Assembly: GCF_014206945.1 (NCBI RefSeq)
Contig: NZ_JACHON010000014.1
Span: 1 to 64,000, forward strand
Direction of reading: 5' to 3'
Length of the DNA stretch: 64,000 nucleotides
DNA from: Gracilibacillus halotolerans
GTDB lineage: Bacteria; Bacillota; Bacilli; Bacillales; Amphibacillaceae
Numbering within the stretch: position 1 is the stretch's first letter; each line of letters starts with the position of its first letter. Shown piece by piece: positions 1-8,894 of the stretch. Below the pieces are notes generated by a model. It was not told the DNA's origin and did not search any database. It worked only from the letters and a program-made list of their open reading frames with translations. A program made the translations under genes and the position numbers.

Positions 1-130
1 ATTGGTAGTACGTACTTTTAGGGATATCAAGTGTTTCGCACATCGTACGAATGGGATAATCATTTTTATGTTCTGTAATAAAGTCGGTTAGTTCTATATC
101 ACCTACTTTTGAGCGAATATGGCCATAGCC
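1..130 (-). CDS. IS3-family transposase OrfB, N-terminal fragment
   Basis: In the -1 frame relative to OrfA, reading past its stop gives an open frame up to the window edge containing VGDIELTDFITEHKND and IRTMCETLDIPKSTYYQ, the typical start of the IS150-type OrfB (the HTH_21 segment before the DDE integrase core). The catalytic DDE domain is outside the window, so completeness cannot be judged. It is probably expressed as an OrfAB fusion through the slippery site at 130-136, not from its own start. Confidence 0.7.
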
Positions 131-381
131 TTTTTTAGGATTTCAAGCTCCTGTTTCAAGCGAAGATTCTCTTTTTGAATGGCATCTACTTCTTTTGGAG
201 TAATCTCCTTGCCGTCAGTACCCTCAACCGGTGTTAGCTCCTTAATCCATTTATAAATAGTTACATTAGACACGCCATACTCGCTGCTTAAATCTTTTAC
301 AGAACTCCCAGAATGATAAAGATCTACAACCATTTTACGAAAATCATCGTTATATCGTTTGCCGTTATTTCTTGTACTCAT
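103..381 (-). CDS. IS3-family transposase OrfA
   Basis: About 92 residues. The N-terminal half is a helix-turn-helix of the transposase_8/IS150 type (YNDDFRKMVVDLYHSG, then a recognition helix around VSNVTIYKW), which binds the element ends. The C-terminal part is a leucine-zipper-like coiled coil (ENLRLKQELEILKKA) used for multimerisation. A longer frame begins at 390, but the Shine-Dalgarno AAGGAGGA touches that codon directly; the ATG at 381 sits 9 nt downstream of GGAGG and is preferred. OrfA alone usually acts as a regulator, while the frameshifted OrfAB fusion is the active transposase. Confidence 0.85.
   Translation of the reverse strand: MSTRNNGKRYNDDFRKMVVDLYHSGSSVKDLSSEYGVSNVTIYKWIKELTPVEGTDGKEITPKEVDAIQKENLRLKQELEILKKAMAIFAQK
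130..136 (-). other. Programmed -1 ribosomal frameshift heptamer (A AAA AAG)
   Basis: On the minus strand the OrfA codons read CTA AAA AAG, so the zero-frame heptamer is A AAA AAG, the classical IS3-family slippery sequence. Slipping back one base gives continuous reading into the OrfB frame, while OrfA itself stops at 105-103. Confidence 0.75.
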
Positions 382-502
382 CGGACACATCCTCCTTGAA
401 ATTCATTGTATAAATTTAACTTAGATGTGTCCATGAAACTATACTAGCATCATAAACATACTTAAATGTTAATTGATGTTCATTATATTTTGGCAATATC
501 TC

Positions 503-542
503 AAAAAAAGTAACATAAACCTTATCAATTGGTTTATGTTAC
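503..542 (-). terminator. Rho-independent terminator of the glycopolymer operon
   Basis: A 12-bp perfect stem (GTAACATAAACC, 510-521, pairing with 531-542) with a 9-nt loop, followed on the minus strand by a run of seven T. It lies 13 bp past the stop of the asparagine-synthetase-like gene and closes the eight-gene operon. Confidence 0.9.
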
Positions 543-554
543 ATTAACCACTTT

Positions 555-2840
555 TTATTTGTAGAATTTCACACCAAGATTATTGATATCCCACACGTTG
601 GAGGAGGCATCTTTTTTGTCTACTGTTTTAATTGCAATCTTATAAGATTCGAGATTATCCTGATGTTCATAGGAAAGAGAGTAAGTCTTTAAATCCGTTC
701 CAAGATTCACTCTTCTCGATTCATTAAACACCCTTGATTTGTTATCGTATCCCATGAAAAATACTAATAATGTCTGAGGAGTATTTGCCTTTGCATCAAA
801 ATTTAACGTTGTAAGGCGTGATTCTTTTGGCACAACTGCCTTTTCATATTTATTTAAATTTGTTGGAGTAGTAAAATTACCTTCAAAAGTATAAATATAT
901 TTATTAACTTTCGAACCTTCATTAATAAAATTATATTTTATAGCCCCATCCTCTGTAGAAATCGTACCACTCTGATCTGTATTTTTTAGTCCTAAATCAC
1001 TTGGATTAAGCTCTCTATTTTCTAACAAATGAGTAGGTGGTAGCCTTATCTCTACTTCTCTAGTTCTTTCACGATTTTTCAACCAATCATTAGACGTCAA
1101 TATTGAAGCCGTATAGAGATTCCACATAAACATATCAATTTCTCTATTACTAGATATTCCTGTTTCAAATAAATTCTTAACTTCTGATTGATTTATTATA
1201 TTTAATATCTTTTGATTGTGGGTACTAAAAATTTCTTCATACATTGCATCTTTTAAATCTTTGAGAGTAGTTCTTCTCCAATTGAAACCTCCTTTTGACT
1301 GCATATTAGTTATGAGTGGCTCACGTTTTTTCCATTTATCTATATCTCCATCAATTGGCCCTTTTTTTTCAAAGTTCCATCTGTCAGCAAAAAATGGAAT
1401 ATCTACTAATTGAGGGGCAAGTCTAATGAGGATTTCATATATAACTCTGTCATTAATTAGATTTTCGGCTGGAATTTTTAATACTTCTTTTATTAATCTC
1501 GAATCAAAGAATGGCTGATATAAATAATTGTTATTCGTATAGCCACTTCGCGCCACTGATGACCACTTACCTGTTCGATAGTAAATATAGTACCTCATCA
1601 TTAAATCTTTAGGTGCCTCATCATTACCCTTCTTAAGCCATATATCAAGATGCTCATCATATACTGACTGTACCTCATCATTTATAAATGAACTGAAAGG
1701 TCTTAGTACTTGAAATAACAATTGATTTAGTCCATTAATGTCATGTCTATTAACATTTTTGTTAAATCCGCCTCTCAAATGTTCCCCACCATTACCACCA
1801 AGAGCAACTATAGAAGAATTAAAAGATCTTCCTAGTGGTACATTTTCGTAAGCAGATAACATTCCATCAGTAACCAAAAGAGTATTAATAGTTCTATTTA
1901 ATATGTCATGAACTAAGACATTTTGAGATTCGTTTTTTATTACTGGTCGATTTACTTCATGCTCAATTCCCATTACATTTGCGATTTCCTTCGCTAGTAC
2001 TACGTCAGGATGTTCTTCAAATCCCGTAGTATGGGTTTTAAAGTCTTCGCCTAGGTAAGACAGTGCTGCCACAATTAAGCGACTATCTTTGCCACCAGTC
2101 AAACCTGAGTTCAGTTTGACACTATGCTTTTTAAGAGGTTTAAAACTATCTATAAAGATAGAAGCAAGTTGGTCATAATAACTATCATTTAATTCATTTT
2201 CATTTAACTTATTTATATTACTGGTTAATTCCTTTATTGACACTTGACCGTCTTTAAATATTATTGAAGTTCCTGGTTTAGCAACATTAACATTATTGAA
2301 AGGAGTGTTTTCATCATTAAAATATCCCGAGTTTAGGAAAGAAGCAAAAGAAAAAAGATTATAATCAGGTAAATTTTTCATAGTTGACATCATTTGAACA
2401 ACAATTGCTTTATTACCGAAAACAATATACTCATTATTCTCTGAATAATACAAGGGCTCCGTTCTCGTGAGAGTATTGAAACATTGTATGATATTTTCTT
2501 TCCCATCTGCATACATAATTGAAAATTGGCCGCTTAAACTTTGAATGATATGAGAATGTTCTTGATAATTATTAAAAAATAGCTTATTCGCTAATTCATT
2601 GTCATCCACATTAGTGTAACCAGAATAAGTAAAAGCTTTATCTTCAATATTCTGGATATTAGAATTTGGCTCATTTGTCCATTGAAATAATATTATTTTA
2701 TCATTCGAACTTGTCCATTTATTTATTTTCAATTTTGAGCTTGTCACCGGACTTGTTGTATTCAAAATATCTAAAAAAGTCTTCTCGAAAATCTCAGTAT
2801 TAACATTATTTTTTAAACCTATTGCCAAGTAAGATTGCAT
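555..2840 (-). CDS. Asparagine-synthetase-like amidotransferase/ligase with C-terminal beta-sandwich
   Basis: 761 residues. A degenerate N-terminal-hydrolase-like region (about 1-200; the FGNKAIVV and SLSGQFSI segments are typical) is followed by a PP-loop ATP pyrophosphatase domain whose signature is SGLTGGKDSR at 245-254. The protein starts MQSYLAIG and lacks the Cys-2 that glutamine-dependent enzymes use, so it should not hydrolyse glutamine itself. After about residue 620 there is a beta-rich, jelly-roll-like tail. Relatives in polysaccharide clusters amidate uronic acids or form other amides; here the operon also holds a UDP-ManNAc-type dehydrogenase that would supply a uronic acid. The substrate is inference. 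It is the last gene of the operon, 71 bp after the preceding one. Confidence 0.75.
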   Translation of the reverse strand: MQSYLAIGLKNNVNTEIFEKTFLDILNTTSPVTSSKLKINKWTSSNDKIILFQWTNEPNSNIQNIEDKAFTYSGYTNVDDNELANKLFFNNYQEHSHIIQSLSGQFSIMYADGKENIIQCFNTLTRTEPLYYSENNEYIVFGNKAIVVQMMSTMKNLPDYNLFSFASFLNSGYFNDENTPFNNVNVAKPGTSIIFKDGQVSIKELTSNINKLNENELNDSYYDQLASIFIDSFKPLKKHSVKLNSGLTGGKDSRLIVAALSYLGEDFKTHTTGFEEHPDVVLAKEIANVMGIEHEVNRPVIKNESQNVLVHDILNRTINTLLVTDGMLSAYENVPLGRSFNSSIVALGGNGGEHLRGGFNKNVNRHDINGLNQLLFQVLRPFSSFINDEVQSVYDEHLDIWLKKGNDEAPKDLMMRYYIYYRTGKWSSVARSGYTNNNYLYQPFFDSRLIKEVLKIPAENLINDRVIYEILIRLAPQLVDIPFFADRWNFEKKGPIDGDIDKWKKREPLITNMQSKGGFNWRRTTLKDLKDAMYEEIFSTHNQKILNIINQSEVKNLFETGISSNREIDMFMWNLYTASILTSNDWLKNRERTREVEIRLPPTHLLENRELNPSDLGLKNTDQSGTISTEDGAIKYNFINEGSKVNKYIYTFEGNFTTPTNLNKYEKAVVPKESRLTTLNFDAKANTPQTLLVFFMGYDNKSRVFNESRRVNLGTDLKTYSLSYEHQDNLESYKIAIKTVDKKDASSNVWDINNLGVKFYK

Positions 2841-2911
2841 TTTAAATGCCTCCCTTTAAAAAAAGTCACTAGGTACAATATTGCATAATATACCTTAGTG
2901 ACATGGAATAG

Positions 2912-5032
2912 TTATTTGAAGATAGAGATAGCAGAGTTTAATTTTTCAGTTATATTCTCTTCACTATATTGTTCAACCAGAGTTCTATATTGCCTATCTT
3001 CTTTCTCCTCTACATTTGAAAATATTAATTCTACTGCCTCATCTACAGAAGTAACAATATTTTCTTCGGGATATAAAGTATTCGCACCTTCCCAATTAAA
3101 TACAATAGGAATCGTATTACTAGCCATTCCCTCCATTGGGGCAAGATGAAAGCTTTCTATATCACTTGTACTTAAAGTGAAGTTAATTTTCTGAAACCAT
3201 TCTGCTACATCTTCACCATGGGACTCAATAATAACATTGTCCTTCCACGGCGCATTCTCAATTTTTTCAAAAATCTTATCGTAGTATGATATTTCATCTG
3301 GTCTATTCTTTAACCATGCTAATTCATGCGGCAAACGTGATTTTATATACAATTTAAACCTAGAATCCCTATTCCATAATTTTTCTAAAATATCAACAGC
3401 TCTATCAAGTCTTTTTAACTGTGGCAAAATTCCAAGAATACCAATATGGTATTTAGAGAATTCTTCCGATTTTGGCTTCGAAAATTTTTTAACATTCACC
3501 ATATTAGGAATAACCTTCATTTTATTTCGAGGTATTGGATGAATTCTAGCAAATTCTTCATATATGAAAGGACTAATTGCAAGTACATTCTCTACATTTT
3601 CATATTTAACATTTTGTAAGTATTCAGTGGTCAATTCCTGACGGTGCACACGAATAAACAAACGTTGTCCTGGTAATTTATTGTTTGAGTAAAAAACTGA
3701 ATTACCCAAACCCCATTCACAGAAAATAATATCTGCTTGCTTTAGAAAATTCAAGCTCTTCTCTTCATCATGTTTATTATGCCCTTGCCACTTATCAATA
3801 AGAACATTGATATCTTTTTGATCTTCCATGTAATCTATATACCATTGAATAAATTTAAAATCATGACCAGCAAATAGGATAGTTTTCTTTCTGTCAGATA
3901 ACTTGTATAATTCCTCTAAGATTATACTGCTAATATGAGATATCTGAAATTTTAAACTTGCATTGTAACATTTCTCTGCTGCTTTTTTGTAGAGATCTGG
4001 TTTTTCAAATGCTAATATTATTTTATCCACTAATTCATCAAAAGAATCACAGTAAAAGGGGTAGTCCTCTCCTAATAATTTTACATATTGATTTATTTTC
4101 CGCACTAACACCGGCTTACCTGCTATAGAATATTCTAAGAACTTTGTTGATAATTCAAGACTATTATTATTATCTATCTCACTTGATCTGAATGCATAAC
4201 CAACATCCGAATGCTCAATTAGTTTTAGAGATTGACCTCGTGATACAGCACCTACCCAATTCAACCCACTAATGCCTTGAATATACTCAATGATTTGTTC
4301 TTTTCTCTCCGCTAATTCACCTTGAAATTTATCACCTGCTATATTTAGTGTAAGCGTGTCTACTTTCTTTTTAGCTTCAATATAAGCCTTGATTAATTCT
4401 TTCGTTTTCCAGTCTGAAGCAAATTTACCAGTGTATATTAAGGAGTAATTATTAATCTTAAATTCAGGCTTCTCTTTTGAGTCTTTTACTGTTGGTGGTA
4501 ATATAATAAATTTTTCTGGACTCACCTTTAATGCGTTAGCTATAAAGTCTCTCATTTCTTCTGTCTGTACAAATAAACGTGGACATTGATTATATATTTC
4601 TCTATATAATTTTAGATCTTCTGAATCCTGATTACTATGATCGAAATCAGTGATATACGGGATTAATTTTTTAGTTACATCCTTATTTAGGCAATGCAGT
4701 GTTACTTGTTTTCCTCTCGTAATTACAATATCATAGTTGTTTTCTTGATCTAATACATTAATGAATACACTCGCTTCAGAGGGTGTTAGTCTTATCTTTT
4801 CTTCAAATTTATGCTTATGAAAGGTCGTGAATGGGTTTATAAAAGTAATTTCTCTGAGCCTATTAATGTTAGATATTACTTGTTTTCTTCTTATTGGGGT
4901 TTTGAGTAATACATGAATATCGGCTGTGTTTTCATTTGATAATATGTTAATTAATGATGTCATCCAGATAGATGAACCATCCAATATATTTAAATTTTGA
5001 TCGCCGTATATTAAAATTTTCAGCCTTTTCAT
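2912..5032 (-). CDS. Tandem-domain glycosyltransferase (two GT-B units)
   Basis: 706 residues from the ATG at 5032, which has TTAGGAG 8 nt upstream; the longer frame begins with a TTG at 5050 that overlaps this Shine-Dalgarno. Residues about 1-370 form one GT4-like unit (TGKFASDWKTKEL, then LELSTKFLEYSIAGKPVL as donor-site region). Residues about 375-706 form a second GT4-like unit (RVHRQELTTEYL, HIGILGILPQLKRLD, then HLAPMEGMASNTIPIVFNWEG). Such two-headed transferases add two sugars or make a disaccharide repeat. No membrane segments are seen, so it is probably a cytoplasmic or peripheral enzyme extending the polymer exported by the neighbouring TagGH-like pair. Acceptor and sugars are unknown. 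Confidence 0.8.
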   Translation of the reverse strand: MKRLKILIYGDQNLNILDGSSIWMTSLINILSNENTADIHVLLKTPIRRKQVISNINRLREITFINPFTTFHKHKFEEKIRLTPSEASVFINVLDQENNYDIVITRGKQVTLHCLNKDVTKKLIPYITDFDHSNQDSEDLKLYREIYNQCPRLFVQTEEMRDFIANALKVSPEKFIILPPTVKDSKEKPEFKINNYSLIYTGKFASDWKTKELIKAYIEAKKKVDTLTLNIAGDKFQGELAERKEQIIEYIQGISGLNWVGAVSRGQSLKLIEHSDVGYAFRSSEIDNNNSLELSTKFLEYSIAGKPVLVRKINQYVKLLGEDYPFYCDSFDELVDKIILAFEKPDLYKKAAEKCYNASLKFQISHISSIILEELYKLSDRKKTILFAGHDFKFIQWYIDYMEDQKDINVLIDKWQGHNKHDEEKSLNFLKQADIIFCEWGLGNSVFYSNNKLPGQRLFIRVHRQELTTEYLQNVKYENVENVLAISPFIYEEFARIHPIPRNKMKVIPNMVNVKKFSKPKSEEFSKYHIGILGILPQLKRLDRAVDILEKLWNRDSRFKLYIKSRLPHELAWLKNRPDEISYYDKIFEKIENAPWKDNVIIESHGEDVAEWFQKINFTLSTSDIESFHLAPMEGMASNTIPIVFNWEGANTLYPEENIVTSVDEAVELIFSNVEEKEDRQYRTLVEQYSEENITEKLNSAISIFK

Positions 5033-5052
5033 CAACAAATCTCCTAACAAAA

Positions 5053-7113
5053 CTATTTAGATACCTCAGTATCTTCATTAAAGTTGAATCTATCACTACT
5101 GAATATTCTACAACCTCTTGCTCTGAATAATTTATCCATTATAGCTTCAAGTTCATTGATAAATTCATACAAACCAAAACTTTTGATTGTACTTAACTTA
5201 AATAAGGCTGTATCTACTTCTACTGATTCAACATATTCATACTCATAAGGTAAATAAGCTGCATTCTCTTTCCAAGCTTTAATATTTTTCTTACCTATCA
5301 CATCTGCTTGTGAATAGCGACTAGCGTTTATCAAGTCTTCTATAAAGTATTTACCGTATTTGTTTGATAACCTCATTCTGATTACATGGGAAGTTGAAAT
5401 TATTTTATCTAAAGATTCATATTTGTATGCATAATCAATCAAATATGAAGAAATTCTGCCATTGTTATAATTATTTAAGATTTCTTCAACATTATCATAA
5501 TAATTAACTAAAAATATTGCCTTTGTATTTTTGTACGACTGGTTATTCATTATATCAATAGCTTGTTCTATCTCATAAGGTTCGTTTATTGTGAATACCA
5601 GAGTAACATCATATTGGTTACGACAATATTGAAAATTTAGTTTATTTAAGATCTTTTCCATCCTATCTTCATAGGTATGTTCAGAAAACACTTTACGCAT
5701 TCCCCGTAATGACAACTCTCTATAGTAAGTATCGTCTGTCATTAACTTTTTCACTTCGTTCTGAAATGTAGTATCCGAATCGTCTAATAATGGAACTATA
5801 TCTTGAAACAGTTTTTTGATACCTGTTGCATAACTACTAATTACTGGAGTACCACAAGCCAAACTCTCAAATACTCTTCTAGAAAACATAGTAGGGGAAT
5901 GTTTAACGCTATTAACATTCATTGTTAACCTATATTCTTTATAGGCTTTTTCCATCTCCTCATATTTCAAGGTCCCTATTACATTGGATTGTAAATGCTC
6001 TGGAAATCTGAAGTGGCTGTTTTCGTTTGTTTGATTAACATAGTAATTGCGATCATAGATATGAAGTCCAAGATCGTTAGACATGTCCAAAATTTCATCC
6101 ATATCTTTTTTTCGCTCTTCATGACGATTTGCATAATATGACCCAGCAAAGCATATTTTAGAGATTTTTTCTTTCTTTAAGCTTATAGGGTTATGGATAA
6201 CCGGATTTGCTGCAAATTGTAAATAATCCACTCTATTATGACCTAACAAATCTCTATACTTAGGAATACTATCCGCATCTGTAGTAAAAACATAATCTAC
6301 GAGTGAAGCCGCTTTTGTGAATTTTTCAAAGTGAACAGGATCCTCTTTATTCCAAAAAACTGTAGGCACTCTATTCCTTTTACACCAGGCCACAAGGTCT
6401 CTCAGCCTCGCATTATTACTGTTATTACTATAATTACCTATCTCATATTGCCATGTACCACTGTTTCCTTTCCATGCGGATTCTATGATTAGTAAATCGG
6501 GTTTATTTTTATGAAGAATCTCTTTCCAGTTAAAAGGTGAAAAAGTTATTAAATTAACGATGTCCTTAAAGGATTCATATGAAAATTCATCTAAAATACC
6601 TGCAACGTTGAGGTCTTTCATATAAGGCAATTGATTAAAATCTTCGATCTCATTAATATAATTTACTACATCCAAACTCTTTATATGTAGTTCTCCCTCA
6701 CCCTCAATTCGTATAGCTATTCTAGCATACTCTGTCGCTTGAGATGACTTTATAATAGTACGTCCATTTACTGAGATTTTATTATTTTTAATTTTTTGGA
6801 ATGAGGCATCATACTCAATCAAGTATATTATTACTTTTATCCTACCAGACTTTGTAGACTCGATATTAAACGTATAATCACCCTTCATAGAGATTAATCT
6901 TGTTTTATTCGAGATACTTGAGAAATTAGTATTATGTTCTAGAAAAGTAATATAGTTAACTTTTTTGCTAGTACTAGCAATAGCAAGCTGTTCATTTTCA
7001 CTAATTATTTTGGTTTTTCTCTTTCTTTTTCTCTTCCAGCTTTTGTCGGTGAAAAAATCACTTTTAATATTATTTAATTTTATACTATTACTGGGTTTAT
7101 TATTGCTTTCCAT
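5053..7113 (-). CDS. Multi-domain glycosyltransferase (CgeB-like with N-terminal beta-sandwich)
   Basis: 686 residues from the ATG at 7113 (GTAGGTGAT just upstream); a GTG 9 nt earlier is less likely. Residues about 45-160 are beta-rich and end in a strand pattern like ARIAIRIEGEGELHIKSL, resembling a carbohydrate-binding jelly roll. Residues about 170-490 match the CgeB/Glyco_trans_1_2 class: KNKPDLLIIESAWKG, VPTVFWNKEDPVHF and the donor-site motif RRVFESLACGTPVISSY. The last 180 residues (VTLVFTINEPYEIEQAID...) look like a reduced GT2-type fold. The gene ends 20 bp before the next glycosyltransferase. B. subtilis CgeB takes part in spore-surface glycosylation, but here the context points to an exported glycopolymer. 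Confidence 0.75.
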   Translation of the reverse strand: MESNNKPSNSIKLNNIKSDFFTDKSWKRKRKRKTKIISENEQLAIASTSKKVNYITFLEHNTNFSSISNKTRLISMKGDYTFNIESTKSGRIKVIIYLIEYDASFQKIKNNKISVNGRTIIKSSQATEYARIAIRIEGEGELHIKSLDVVNYINEIEDFNQLPYMKDLNVAGILDEFSYESFKDIVNLITFSPFNWKEILHKNKPDLLIIESAWKGNSGTWQYEIGNYSNNSNNARLRDLVAWCKRNRVPTVFWNKEDPVHFEKFTKAASLVDYVFTTDADSIPKYRDLLGHNRVDYLQFAANPVIHNPISLKKEKISKICFAGSYYANRHEERKKDMDEILDMSNDLGLHIYDRNYYVNQTNENSHFRFPEHLQSNVIGTLKYEEMEKAYKEYRLTMNVNSVKHSPTMFSRRVFESLACGTPVISSYATGIKKLFQDIVPLLDDSDTTFQNEVKKLMTDDTYYRELSLRGMRKVFSEHTYEDRMEKILNKLNFQYCRNQYDVTLVFTINEPYEIEQAIDIMNNQSYKNTKAIFLVNYYDNVEEILNNYNNGRISSYLIDYAYKYESLDKIISTSHVIRMRLSNKYGKYFIEDLINASRYSQADVIGKKNIKAWKENAAYLPYEYEYVESVEVDTALFKLSTIKSFGLYEFINELEAIMDKLFRARGCRIFSSDRFNFNEDTEVSK

Positions 7114-7132
7114 ATTTATCACCTACGTCCGT

Positions 7133-8035
7133 TCAATTCAAAACCATTAACAAGCCCATAATTGCTAAAGGGATGAGAACAAGGGAGTTTTTAAGCCATT
7201 CATATTTATCCATTTCTTGCTTATTCTCATTTCTTCTAAACCCTACCACATTTTGTTCTGACAGTTGTTTTGATTTATATTCTTTCTTTTCTTCATTTGA
7301 TAGATTATTAAACCATTTTGTGAATTCTTGATAATGCTTAACCACTTCATTTGATTCACCAATCTCTTTTACCTTTCCATAATGAAGCCATACTATCTTC
7401 TCGCAGAAAGTTCGCATTTGTTCTGCTGAGTGGCTGACAAAGAAGATTGTTTTTCCTTTATCCTGAAATTCCCTCATTTTTTTTAAACACTTCTGTGTAA
7501 ATGTACTATCACCAACAGATAATGCTTCATCAATAATTAGAATATCTGGATCTGTATGAACAGAAATTGCAAAGCCTAATCTCGATTTCATACCGCTAGA
7601 ATAATCTTTCACTGGCTGATAAATATAGTCTCCAATATCCGCAAATTCAATAATGTCATCTCTAACTTTTTCTATTTCTTCTTTAGATAATCCATGCATA
7701 ATACATTTCAACTCGATGTTATCTAGTCCAGAGAGGTTATTATTTAGCCCAGCCGAAATTGCAATCAAAGAGCTTTTACCGTTAACTTCAATGCTACCAT
7801 CACTAGGCTGTAGAACCCCACCAAGAATGTTAGAAAGGGTAGACTTACCTGACCCGTTTAACCCTATAAGTCCAACAGTTTCACCCTGCGAGACTTCAAA
7901 AGATACATTATTCAAGGCCATAAATTGACGATGTTCCTTATTTCTCACTCGGAATAGACTTAAAAATTTGTCCGATTTTTTTTCATATAAGTCATAGACT
8001 TTTGATATATTTTTTAGTTTAACCTTAATTGTCAT
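7133..8035 (-). CDS. tagH: Polysaccharide/teichoic acid ABC exporter, ATP-binding subunit (TagH-like)
   Basis: 300 residues. Walker A GLNGSGKST at 58-66, ABC signature YSSGMKSRL at 145-153, Walker B ILIIDE at 165-170, and the switch histidine in FFVSHSAEQM. The N-terminal insertion before LNNVSFEVSQGETVG is typical of the TagH/Wzt group, which exports lipid-linked wall polymers. B. subtilis TagH is much longer and has a large extracytoplasmic C-terminus; this one ends in a single hydrophobic helix (about 280-299), so it is a short, membrane-tethered version. It lies 13 bp downstream of its permease. The ATG has AAAGAGG upstream. Confidence 0.88.
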   Translation of the reverse strand: MTIKVKLKNISKVYDLYEKKSDKFLSLFRVRNKEHRQFMALNNVSFEVSQGETVGLIGLNGSGKSTLSNILGGVLQPSDGSIEVNGKSSLIAISAGLNNNLSGLDNIELKCIMHGLSKEEIEKVRDDIIEFADIGDYIYQPVKDYSSGMKSRLGFAISVHTDPDILIIDEALSVGDSTFTQKCLKKMREFQDKGKTIFFVSHSAEQMRTFCEKIVWLHYGKVKEIGESNEVVKHYQEFTKWFNNLSNEEKKEYKSKQLSEQNVVGFRRNENKQEMDKYEWLKNSLVLIPLAIMGLLMVLN

Positions 8036-8048
8036 AATAATAACCTCT

Positions 8049-8876
8049 TTATAAGTAGTCCATAAAATTATTTCTAAACCTTATGTGGAGTTTCGAGCCA
8101 AAGTATAGAATAGTAAATGTAATAATCCAAAAGTATAATGTGTAAATCATGTCATCAAAGAACCATGCTCTTCCTAGAAATGCATCTCTAAACCCTTCCA
8201 CTATATAATAAAATGGATTTAGTTTTAGTATGTTCTCAATTAACTGACCTTTTTCTCCAAATGAGTTCACCAATAATGAGGTATCCCATAAAATGGGCGT
8301 CAGGTAAAATAACATTCGTATTATTGATTGAAGAAACACTTGGAAATCCCTAGCTAGAGTCGCAAGAGTAGAAGTAATTAAACCAAAAGCTATTAAGAAT
8401 ATAAACATACAACATATGTAATATATAATCTGAATAAGGTATAGTGATGGTTTAACACCGTACAAAAGTGTAATAACAAATAGTATTCCAAGCATTATAA
8501 AGAACTGTTGGCTATTACTTATGATACGGATTGTTGGTAATACACTGACCGGGAAGTTCATTTTTGAAACTAGACTCACTTTTTGATATACACTACTAGA
8601 AGCCTGTGTAATCGAAGGTGCTATAAAGAACCAAGGGATAATACCTAGAACGAGCCATAAAAAGAACGGTGTTCCATTAATATCTGCCCCTCCACGTAAA
8701 CCTATACCAAAAACAAACCAGTAAATACCTATCTGAATAGCAGGGCTTAAGAATTGCCAAAATGAACCCAGAAAATTGTTCTGGTGTTGTCCTCTTAATT
8801 CAAACACCGCCAATTGATATATTAATTGACGGTATTCTACTTGTTCTTTTATTACTTGTCTAATTTGTTTCAACAT
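8049..8876 (-). CDS. tagG: Polysaccharide/teichoic acid ABC exporter, permease subunit (TagG-like)
   Basis: 275 residues with six predicted membrane helices and the ABC2_membrane pattern of the TagG/Wzm family (AVFELRGQHQNNFLGSFWQFLSPAIQIGIYW near the N-terminus; LNPFYYIVEGFRDAFLG toward the C-terminus). With the downstream TagH-like ATPase it should flip the undecaprenyl-linked polymer made by the operon across the cytoplasmic membrane. It starts 18 bp after the dehydrogenase gene with AAAAGGA upstream. The carried polymer is not known. Confidence 0.9.
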   Translation of the reverse strand: MLKQIRQVIKEQVEYRQLIYQLAVFELRGQHQNNFLGSFWQFLSPAIQIGIYWFVFGIGLRGGADINGTPFFLWLVLGIIPWFFIAPSITQASSSVYQKVSLVSKMNFPVSVLPTIRIISNSQQFFIMLGILFVITLLYGVKPSLYLIQIIYYICCMFIFLIAFGLITSTLATLARDFQVFLQSIIRMLFYLTPILWDTSLLVNSFGEKGQLIENILKLNPFYYIVEGFRDAFLGRAWFFDDMIYTLYFWIITFTILYFGSKLHIRFRNNFMDYL

Positions 8877-8894
8877 ATTATTTTTTCCTTTTCA

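Larger units (their letters stand above)
1..440 (-). mobile_element. IS3-family insertion sequence, truncated by the window edge
   Basis: The strand carries OrfA (helix-turn-helix transposase subunit) followed by the first residues of OrfB in the -1 frame, joined by an A AAA AAG slippery heptamer, the usual arrangement of IS3-family elements. Only the OrfA end lies in the window; the rest of OrfB and the far inverted repeat are beyond base 1. The outer end is put near 420-440, where the leader starts, but the terminal inverted repeat could not be fixed without the other end. The element lies just downstream of the terminator of the glycopolymer operon. Confidence 0.75.
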
